DNA of 64,000 nucleotides from Rhodospirillales bacterium (GTDB lineage: Bacteria > Pseudomonadota > Alphaproteobacteria > Rhodospirillales > Casp-alpha2), in NCBI GenBank assembly GCA_017644185.1, contig JAEPMA010000014.1:28998-92997 (forward strand), read 5' to 3'. The notes under the pieces are model-generated. The model worked only from the letters and a program-made list of their open reading frames with translations, did no database searches and was not told the DNA's origin. Every line of letters begins with the position of its first letter. The stretch's first letter is position 1. This document shows, one piece after another, positions 57,854-64,000 of the stretch. The position numbers and the translations under genes were made by a program.

Positions 57854-58493
57854 CCCAATTCCCGGGCGCGCCGCCCCGGCAGCGCCTGAGTTCCAGTTGC
57901 CAGCGCATGGCCCCGCCGGACCGAGCGTGTACCCGCCAGCGGGTCAGTGCCGCCGACAACGGTTCGGTGTTTCGATCCGCACGCGGCGGCAGCAATATGA
58001 ACGCGGGTGTCGCCGTGGTTTCGGCCGCCAGTTGCAGACGCCGGGTCGCGGTGAAGTCGGCGGCGACCCCATCCCCCACCACGGCCGAAAGCCCACCCAT
58101 GCGCAATCCCTCCTCCATCGCCCAAAGGACGTCTTTATCCTTTTCGGCGCGGACGAACAGAAACTGCCTCATGGAAAGACCGAAGGCGGCAAAGCCCGGT
58201 CCGTAAGGCAGGCCCGTTTCCCGCAACCAGCGTCCGTGCTGACACCAGAGAATGCGACCCTTGTCGCCGGCCGCGCGCCCCAATACCGCCGCATGAAAGC
58301 CGAACCCGGCGCTGCCGATACCGCCGATCTCGTGCAGTCCGCCCCGCTTGAGCCCACCCCAGGGGAGAGTCCCATCGATTGCCACAGCACCCAACGTAAC
58401 CGGAACCTCAGGGGCACCTGTCAAGCTACCCTCTTGAATTCGCTCTATTTTTTTACGCAGTGCCGACAGCTTGTCTAGGCCGCTCGGGTGCAT
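57780..58493 (-). CDS. imuA: ImuA, RecA-like mutasome protein
   Basis: 237 residues. It starts MHPSGLDKLSALRKKI, then shows the LPWGGLKRGGLHEIGG segment (about 49-64), FHAAVLGRAAG, WCQHGRWLRETGLPYGPGFA, and a late RAEKDKDVLWAMEEGLR helix; this is the ImuA/SulA-like family of alphaproteobacteria. It resembles RecA but the Walker region is degenerate. First gene of the SOS operon; an SOS box lies 27 bases upstream. Confidence 0.92.
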   Translation of the reverse strand: MHPSGLDKLSALRKKIERIQEGSLTGAPEVPVTLGAVAIDGTLPWGGLKRGGLHEIGGIGSAGFGFHAAVLGRAAGDKGRILWCQHGRWLRETGLPYGPGFAAFGLSMRQFLFVRAEKDKDVLWAMEEGLRMGGLSAVVGDGVAADFTATRRLQLAAETTATPAFILLPPRADRNTEPLSAALTRWRVHARSGGAMRWQLELRRCRGGAPGNWDVEWDEQALRFRLAEALGGRAAAG

Positions 58494-58519
58494 TGCCGAT
58501 CCTCCACACCTCTTTTGTG

Positions 58520-58534
58520 TTCTTGATTTGTTCT
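58520..58534. promoter_or_regulatory. LexA (SOS) box for imuA-imuB-dnaE2
   Basis: GTTC-TTGATTT-GTTC exactly fits GTTC-N7-GTTC, the direct-repeat LexA site of alphaproteobacteria. It lies 27 bases before the imuA ATG in a suitable promoter position. Damage-induced expression is expected. Confidence 0.85.
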
Positions 58535-58604
58535 TTTTTAAGCGAAAGAGTCAAGGCCCGAACGCGGCTCATATGCCCGGTTCTGTCACCCGTCGATAAA
58601 GGCT

Positions 58605-60311
58605 TCAGAAATTCCCACTCAGGAACATAAACAGTCGCGGTGCCTTACCGTCGCCGCCGATCTCCGCCGCCGGCCGCGTCAGTGGGGTCGCGACCTCGAG
58701 CCCACCGATGAACGCCGTCCCAAGTCCGGCTCTGACACCGACACCTGCGGACGTCAGCGACTCGTAACCACCGCCGTAGCTGTTCGATGCTGTCTCCCAG
58801 ACGGCACCGCCGTCATAGAAGCCGTAAAGTTGATAGGATGACAGCCAGCTATCCGTTTCCAGATCCTCACCGTACTGCAATTCGACCGATCCCGCGGCGC
58901 CATGCGTACCTGAAATCTCGCCCGCATCGTAGCCGCGCCCGTAAAGATAACCGCCGAGCGAAAACTCCTCGTTCGACAGCAATCGCTGATCGGCCACCTG
59001 ACCGGCCACCGAGAGCTTGACCGCCCAGTTGTTGAGGAACGGCTGACGCCGCTCGGCCCGGGCATAGACTTTGGTGAAGATCGGACGGCCACCGCTTCGG
59101 GAGCGGAACGGCGCATCACGGTCACTGTCGTCGAGCCCCAGTCCGCGGCTGATCCAGATCGTGCCGTAATTGGCGCCGCTCATATCGTCTTCGTAGTATC
59201 CCTCGATCCCGCTCCGTAAAACCTGCAGCCTGTCCTCGAAATCGAACACGCCAAAATCGAACTGCTTCTGGCGCGATACGTCGAACGAACCGGAAATCCT
59301 CAGGTTCTCGGTGCGGCCCCGCACGATGGGGTGCGACACGTAAAGACTGCCCCGCTCGGACTGGCTATTGAGGTCGTTGTCTTTTTCGTCTGCGCCGGCA
59401 TCGATGGCGGAATAGGACACCGACGCACCGACCGTCGTTCCCTCGGCACCCAGCGCCCATTGTTGTGCCAGTTCCACATACGCCAGTTCCTTCGGTGAAG
59501 ACGGGATGGTAAAGACCCCGACCCGCGTGCTGTCGCGCCCCGTCAGCCAGCCGTTCGCGGTCATGCTGACATAAGCCTGGTCACGCCCGATCGCGCGCGT
59601 CCCGCGATTGTCGACATTGAAGAAAGCGCTGACCGGTTTTTTCACCACCGATATATCGAGCGCGTACGTGCCGTTATCGTCGTCGAGCCGGCGCACTTTT
59701 CCCCGCGCATCGATCCCGGGCAGATCGTTCATCAGAAGCAGGTAACGCTCCACCGTGTTGACGTTGGCGGGGCCTTCGGTCTTCGCGATCTTGTCACCAT
59801 AGGGACGCAGCAGGTTGCGCTGATCGGCCGTATCGGCTTCGAGCTTGACCTCGGTGATCCGGCCTTCGATCACCCGGATGTTGAGGATCCCGAATTCCAG
59901 GTTCTGGGATTCGACGACGGCACGGCTGAGGAAATAGCCCTTTGCGCGGTAATACCCGGTTACATCCGATGCGACTTTACGAACCTCTTCGAGACTGATC
60001 TCGCGGGCAAGTAGCGGTTCGTAGAAACGGGTAAAATCAGCCGACGTAAAAATCGTGTTGCCGGTGAACGTCACCGCCGACAACACGAAGCGCGTTTCTT
60101 CCTGCGCCTGCGGCGTTTCCTGCACGCTTCCCGGCTGTAATGAATCTATACTTTCCCGCTTATGGGGCTGCGCAGCATCACGCTGTTCGATCCGCTCCTC
60201 GACACGCGCCGGATCGGATGAGGTCTGCGCCTGAGCAGCTTCAGCCGACCAGAAAAAAATCTGGCTGCAAAGAACGCCTAAATAAATGAAATAACGGATT
60301 TTTTTTAGCAA
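58605..60311 (-). CDS. ShlB/FhaC-type two-partner secretion outer-membrane transporter
   Basis: 568 residues. A signal peptide (about 1-28, ...AEAAQAQ) is followed by a linker helix region, two POTRA domains (FVLSAVTFTGNTIFTSADF, about 75; ILNIRVIEGRITEVKLE, about 145-160) and a C-terminal 16-strand beta barrel, ending in phenylalanine (...FMFLSGNF), the outer-membrane assembly signal. Members export one large TpsA adhesin or haemolysin. No TpsA gene is next to it on either side. It diverges from the FecR-CHASE2 genes across 228 bases, so a shared purpose is likely but unproven. Confidence 0.9.
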   Translation of the reverse strand: MLKKIRYFIYLGVLCSQIFFWSAEAAQAQTSSDPARVEERIEQRDAAQPHKRESIDSLQPGSVQETPQAQEETRFVLSAVTFTGNTIFTSADFTRFYEPLLAREISLEEVRKVASDVTGYYRAKGYFLSRAVVESQNLEFGILNIRVIEGRITEVKLEADTADQRNLLRPYGDKIAKTEGPANVNTVERYLLLMNDLPGIDARGKVRRLDDDNGTYALDISVVKKPVSAFFNVDNRGTRAIGRDQAYVSMTANGWLTGRDSTRVGVFTIPSSPKELAYVELAQQWALGAEGTTVGASVSYSAIDAGADEKDNDLNSQSERGSLYVSHPIVRGRTENLRISGSFDVSRQKQFDFGVFDFEDRLQVLRSGIEGYYEDDMSGANYGTIWISRGLGLDDSDRDAPFRSRSGGRPIFTKVYARAERRQPFLNNWAVKLSVAGQVADQRLLSNEEFSLGGYLYGRGYDAGEISGTHGAAGSVELQYGEDLETDSWLSSYQLYGFYDGGAVWETASNSYGGGYESLTSAGVGVRAGLGTAFIGGLEVATPLTRPAAEIGGDGKAPRLFMFLSGNF

Positions 60312-60539
60312 CTAGAGTTCCATGTGATTGGTGTCACAAGCGCAACCGCAGACTCAATATATACTGGTAGTCACATCGGAGAAAGTATACCGGCACGCTG
60401 GTAAATAAATCCCCAAGGCCAGTGCGGATATTTGGTTATCGACTGAACCTATTGCTGCTTTACCGGCTTGTCATAAGTCCGTAATCAAAAGCGATAGTAA
60501 CAGGCCTATAGACGGCAAGGCATCAAGGCTCGAAAAACT

Positions 60540-61685
60540 ATGAAAAATGCGGCTTACCCTCTCCGGATATTTGTCCTTTTAGTCGGATTACTATTTATCT
60601 CCGGACAAGCGAATGCCCAATCCGCCAGCGCCTATGCGCCGGGCACGTCTTGGGTCATTACGTCGATCGCCGGGGATGCCAAGGTACGTTCGCTTGACGC
60701 CAGCGACGTCGAAGCCCGGACAGGCACACAGTTAGCCGAAGGCATGACGGTGACCACCGGCGATGCCGGTCGTGTCATACTGACGCGCGGCGGCGACACC
60801 ATCACCGTATCGCCCAACAGCGCATTCAACATCGGGCCCAATAACGGGAATAGTACGCCGAATATCCTGCAGACACTCGGCACGCTTCTGTTCAGCATCG
60901 ATTCCAGCGAAGGCCCGCGTGATTTCAAAGTGCACACCCCCTATCTCGCGGCCGTCATCAAAGGCACTGTCTTCTCCGTCAGCGTCACGCCCGACGGCAG
61001 CGCCCTGCACGTGACGGAAGGTCTTGTTCAGGTCGCCGACCTTGCCACCGGACAAACCGGCCTGGTTGCGGTCGGCCAAACCGCGCGCGTTTCCGCCGGC
61101 GGTGGCGGGATCAACATCGACCGCGGCGACGGCAGGGGCAATTCCGGCGAGAAGAAGGAAGGCCGCAACAGCGAGACCGAGACCGAAACCACGGCCGCGA
61201 ATGAAAATGGCCAGGGCAATGCCACGTCCGCCCAAGCGAAACAGAAGAAACCGGGCCTCAAGATCAAAGAGGCGATCGACGCCGGCATCGGTGACGTCGC
61301 CGCGAATACCGGGAACCTCGTTTCGATGTCGACGCCCGGCCGCACGCAAGTGAACCCCGGCGATGCCAGAAATAACGCCCCCGGCCGCAGCGGCAATAAT
61401 GTCAACGCACGCGGACCGAAACTTGATAAGATAGCCTCCGTCAAAAACAATGCGACCGGGAACGGTAGCGGCAACGGCAACGCAGGGGGGAATGGTGTCG
61501 GCGGCGGCAATCCAAACGCAGGTGGCGGCAATCCGAACGCAGGCGGCGGCAATCCGAACGCAGGTGGTGGCAACCCGAACGCAGGTGGTGGCAATCCGAA
61601 CGCAGGCGGCGGCAACCCGAACGCAGGCGGCGGCAACCCGAACGCAGGCGGCGGCAACCCGAACGCAGGCGGCGGCAATAGCTAG
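60540..61685 (+). CDS. Secreted FecR-domain protein with C-terminal NPNAGGG repeats
   Basis: 381 residues. Signal peptide about 1-27 (...GQANAQ). FecR domain about 35-190 (VITSIAGDAKVRS...GRVILTRGGDTITVSPNSAF...VIKGTVFSVSV). A charged middle (about 200-240; Glu/Thr/Lys) is followed by a Gly/Asn-rich zone with eight tandem NPNAGGG units (about residues 324-379). No membrane segment or sigma-factor partner was seen, so it is not the usual FecR iron regulator. It may be a cell-envelope protein whose repeats project or bind glycans. The CHASE2 kinase gene starts 9 bases after it, so the two are cotranscribed. Confidence 0.88.
   Translation: MKNAAYPLRIFVLLVGLLFISGQANAQSASAYAPGTSWVITSIAGDAKVRSLDASDVEARTGTQLAEGMTVTTGDAGRVILTRGGDTITVSPNSAFNIGPNNGNSTPNILQTLGTLLFSIDSSEGPRDFKVHTPYLAAVIKGTVFSVSVTPDGSALHVTEGLVQVADLATGQTGLVAVGQTARVSAGGGGINIDRGDGRGNSGEKKEGRNSETETETTAANENGQGNATSAQAKQKKPGLKIKEAIDAGIGDVAANTGNLVSMSTPGRTQVNPGDARNNAPGRSGNNVNARGPKLDKIASVKNNATGNGSGNGNAGGNGVGGGNPNAGGGNPNAGGGNPNAGGGNPNAGGGNPNAGGGNPNAGGGNPNAGGGNPNAGGGNS
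61509..61676 (+). repeat. Eight 21-bp tandem repeats coding NPNAGGG
   Basis: Eight in-frame copies of a 21-base unit (AAYCCRAACGCAGGYGGYGGC) run to within ten bases of the stop. Copies differ only at third codon positions, suggesting selection for the peptide together with recent unit duplication. Unit number could vary by slippage without shifting the frame. Confidence 0.93.
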
Positions 61686-61694
61686 TAAAATCTT

Positions 61695-63983
61695 ATGAAT
61701 ACGCCGGATCACAGTCTGGATACTGCTGAGGCCGGCGGCATCAGAAAACTAATCCGTGACCTCGGATCTCAGTGGCTGCACCTATTCGGTATGGCAGGCC
61801 TGTTGTTGATCCTATACGTCTTCGGCATCATTCCCGGCATTGACCGCGCCCTCATCGATCTCCGCTTTAACCTGCTCCCCCGCGATGCGTCGGGTCAGGT
61901 TGTTATCGTCCAGATTGACTCCAAGAGTGTTCAGCAACTCGGCGACTGGCCCTGGTCACGTGCGTTGCATGCAACGGCGATCGACAACCTATCCGCCTCT
62001 GGCGTGGCGCGCATCGGCGTCGATATCGATTTCAGCTCCCCCTCCACTGAGGTCTCGGACAACGCGTTGCTCAACGCAATTCGCAGATCGACAGCACCTG
62101 TCATCCTTCCTGTTTTCAAGCAATGGTCGACCAACCGTGGCGGCGAGGTCACCTCAACTGCGCCGCTCCGCGAATTCGCCGACGCGGCAAAGCTCGGATC
62201 GGTCAACGTTAGCCCCGCAGCGGACGGCTTGGTACGGAAGTACGACAGATTACACACCTGGAATGACAGTTACGCGCCGTCATTCGCATCCGAGGTCATC
62301 GGCCGCACCACCGAGAGCACGGCGCCCTATTACCTCGACTACAGTATCAGTCCCGGGACCATTCCCCGGATATCGTTCGCCGATATCGCGCAGAACACCT
62401 TCGACCCGGCGTTTCTGAAAGGGAAATACATTATCATCGGCGCGACGGCGCTTGAGTTGGGGGACGAACTGGCGGTGCCGGTCTATGGCGCACTGAGTGG
62501 ACCGGAACTTCAGGCCATGGCCGCGGAATCAATCCTTCTCGGCCGGGCCATCACCCAGGCCGATGTGGTCGTCGTCGTCGCCGTGGCATTGATCGTAGGC
62601 TTCCTTTTAAGCGGCGTGTTTATTCGCCTGCCACATGTGCGCGGCTCCATCGCTTTCGTTATCGCGGCAACCTTGATCATCGCCGTCCCGATGCTGATGC
62701 AGTCATACTACCCGATCGACATGCCCGCCGGGGCGACACTCGTGACGACCGCTTATTGTTTCGTTTACGGGCTGACCCGGCAGATCGATACACAAGCGCT
62801 CCTCGTTTTCAAACGTTCCGCCGAAATACGCGAGCGCCGCGCCCTCAACGAAGCCATCGCGGACAACAGTTTCACCGGCATCCTCGTCACCGATCACGAA
62901 GGCAAGGTCCGCTTCGCCAACAAGGCTGCTGCGGAAATGCTCAGCATATCGAAAGAAAAACTTCTCAACCGCCCGGTGACGAAAGTCGTCGTTTCCGTCG
63001 ACGGCGTGTCGATCGACGGCCCGACGGATGCCCATACAAAACTCTTCACATCGCTTAAGACCGGCAACGACGTCGTTCTACCCGTCGAGATCGCCATATC
63101 CGATATCGATATCGACCCGGAAAGTGCACCTTTCGAAAGGCGCACCTCCGCACGGCGCTTCAGAATCTTCGCGATTACCGACATCTCGGAGTTTAAACAG
63201 ACCGAGGAAATCCTCAGCCAGGCCGCAGAACGGGCGATCGAGGCGAACCGGACCAAGAACGAGTTCATCGCCAACATGTCACACGAGCTACGGACCCCGC
63301 TGAACGCGATCCTCGGCTTCTCCGAAGCGATCAAGGCGGAGATTTTCGGCCCGGTCGGCTCGTCCAAGTACAAAGCGTATGCCGATGACATCTACACCAG
63401 CGGCTCCCATCTGCTGGCAATCATCAATGATCTTCTCGAGGTCTCCCGACTTGCTGCCGGGAAAACCGAAATCCACGCCACCACAGTCGACTTCCGGGGT
63501 ATCGTCGACGAATGCATGCGGATCGCCACCGGATATCCGGGTGCAGAACGCCTGACCATCTCAAGCGATATCGATCCTGGGATCGACACCCTCTGGACCG
63601 ACGAGCGTATCGTCAAACAGATCATCCTCAATCTGTTGTCCAACGCGATAAAATTTACGCCGGCGCAGGGGCGGGTCAGTCTTGCCGCTCGGCTGACGCG
63701 CTCCGGCGGCACGGAAATCATCGTCGAGGACACTGGAATCGGCATTCCACCGGATCAGGTCGAACGTGTCATGGAACCGTTTCACCAGGTTGAGGGTACG
63801 ATGCAGCGTAGCTATCACGGCAGCGGACTCGGCCTTCACCTTGTCAAATCCCAGGTCGCATTGCTGGGCGGCGAGTTGAACATCGAGAGCACGATCCGGG
63901 TCGGCACGCGCATCACCATCACCTTCCCACCCGAGAACACGGTCAAAACCGGCAAGATCGTGCAAATGGATCCGCGCGGCTAA
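61695..63983 (+). CDS. CHASE2-PAS sensor histidine kinase
   Basis: 762 residues. One N-terminal membrane segment (about 32-50), an extracytoplasmic CHASE2 domain (about 55-285; VVIVQIDSKSVQQLGDWPWSR, IGVDIDFSSPS, KYIIIGATA), three more membrane segments (about 290-360), a PAS domain (about 385-500), HisKA with H530 in SHELRTPLNAILGFSE, and HATPase with QIILNLLSNAIKFT, VEDTGIGIPPDQ and GSGLGLHLVKSQ. No receiver domain and no response regulator are in the window. CHASE2 sensors commonly occur beside FecR-domain genes. Signal and target are unknown. Confidence 0.93.
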   Translation: MNTPDHSLDTAEAGGIRKLIRDLGSQWLHLFGMAGLLLILYVFGIIPGIDRALIDLRFNLLPRDASGQVVIVQIDSKSVQQLGDWPWSRALHATAIDNLSASGVARIGVDIDFSSPSTEVSDNALLNAIRRSTAPVILPVFKQWSTNRGGEVTSTAPLREFADAAKLGSVNVSPAADGLVRKYDRLHTWNDSYAPSFASEVIGRTTESTAPYYLDYSISPGTIPRISFADIAQNTFDPAFLKGKYIIIGATALELGDELAVPVYGALSGPELQAMAAESILLGRAITQADVVVVVAVALIVGFLLSGVFIRLPHVRGSIAFVIAATLIIAVPMLMQSYYPIDMPAGATLVTTAYCFVYGLTRQIDTQALLVFKRSAEIRERRALNEAIADNSFTGILVTDHEGKVRFANKAAAEMLSISKEKLLNRPVTKVVVSVDGVSIDGPTDAHTKLFTSLKTGNDVVLPVEIAISDIDIDPESAPFERRTSARRFRIFAITDISEFKQTEEILSQAAERAIEANRTKNEFIANMSHELRTPLNAILGFSEAIKAEIFGPVGSSKYKAYADDIYTSGSHLLAIINDLLEVSRLAAGKTEIHATTVDFRGIVDECMRIATGYPGAERLTISSDIDPGIDTLWTDERIVKQIILNLLSNAIKFTPAQGRVSLAARLTRSGGTEIIVEDTGIGIPPDQVERVMEPFHQVEGTMQRSYHGSGLGLHLVKSQVALLGGELNIESTIRVGTRITITFPPENTVKTGKIVQMDPRG

Positions 63984-64000
63984 ACGGTATCCATCGGCAC

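Noticed and set aside
61509..61676. Tandem repeats as a CRISPR array
   Set aside because: The units are contiguous 21-mers with no unique spacers and stay in frame inside a gene.
61509..61676. Link of NPNA repeats to the malaria circumsporozoite protein
   Set aside because: The shared four-residue unit is low-complexity and here is separated by GGG; all other features are bacterial FecR-type.
60540..61685. FecR iron-dicitrate regulator
   Set aside because: There is no FecI sigma factor or TonB receptor nearby, and the protein is exported with no membrane segment or FecR N-terminal DUF4880 region visible.

Overview
The window looks like chromosomal DNA of a GC-rich alphaproteobacterium, perhaps a Rhodospirillales-type or methylotroph-like heterotroph; the order is a guess. 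Supporting signs are a GTTC-N7-GTTC SOS box in front of an imuA-imuB-dnaE2 cassette, TTT, TRAP-TAXI and Urt transporters, and a two-subunit formate dehydrogenase laid out like Methylobacterium FDH1. No tRNA, rRNA, CRISPR array, insertion sequence or prophage was seen. All 49 recognised genes appear intact except the first, which is cut by the window edge.

Layout. (a) 1-3886: a PanE-like reductase (partial), a phosphotransacetylase-family gene, and a convergent pair made of a TPP enzyme and a SnoaL-like protein. (b) 3887-5814: amtB-glnK behind a sigma-54-type promoter. (c) 5933-24228: an oxalate/formate/C1 region. A leftward operon (CoA ligase beta and alpha, isochorismatase-like hydrolase, NAD-linked formate dehydrogenase) diverges from a rightward one (GntR regulator, oxc, frc, formyl-THF hydrolase-like gene, fhs, usp), followed by a TctCBA transporter. 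TGGTATACC-type palindromes lie in the divergent promoter region and again before tctC. (d) 24298-26205: a histidine phosphatase and a DEAD-box helicase.

(e) 26445-42185: a carboxylic-acid catabolic region with a PLP enzyme, two acyl-CoA dehydrogenases, an IclR regulator, an NDP-forming acyl-CoA ligase, a TAXI-TRAP transporter, an SDR, an APH-type kinase, a thiolase and an enoyl-CoA hydratase/3-hydroxyacyl-CoA dehydrogenase fusion. The kinase plus ACAD10/11-type dehydrogenase plus SDR set resembles the levulinate/4-hydroxyacid (lva) route. A palindrome of form TTTTGC-N3-GCGAAA recurs at four promoters here and is the likely IclR operator. (f) 42469-53055: urtABCDE-ureDABCEFG, urea uptake and urease in one direction behind a second sigma-54-type promoter.

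(g) 53157-58493: the SOS mutasome imuA-imuB-dnaE2. (h) 58605-63983: a TpsB/ShlB outer-membrane transporter divergent from a FecR-domain protein with eight NPNAGGG repeats and a CHASE2-PAS histidine kinase, a possible surface-secretion or sensing module of unknown function.

How the parts combine (inference): oxalate is activated by Frc and decarboxylated by Oxc to formyl-CoA. The released formate is either oxidised to CO2 with NADH production or attached to THF by Fhs. Amt, P-II, Urt and urease supply nitrogen under sigma-54/Ntr-type control. The IclR region feeds hydroxy- or keto-acids into beta-oxidation.
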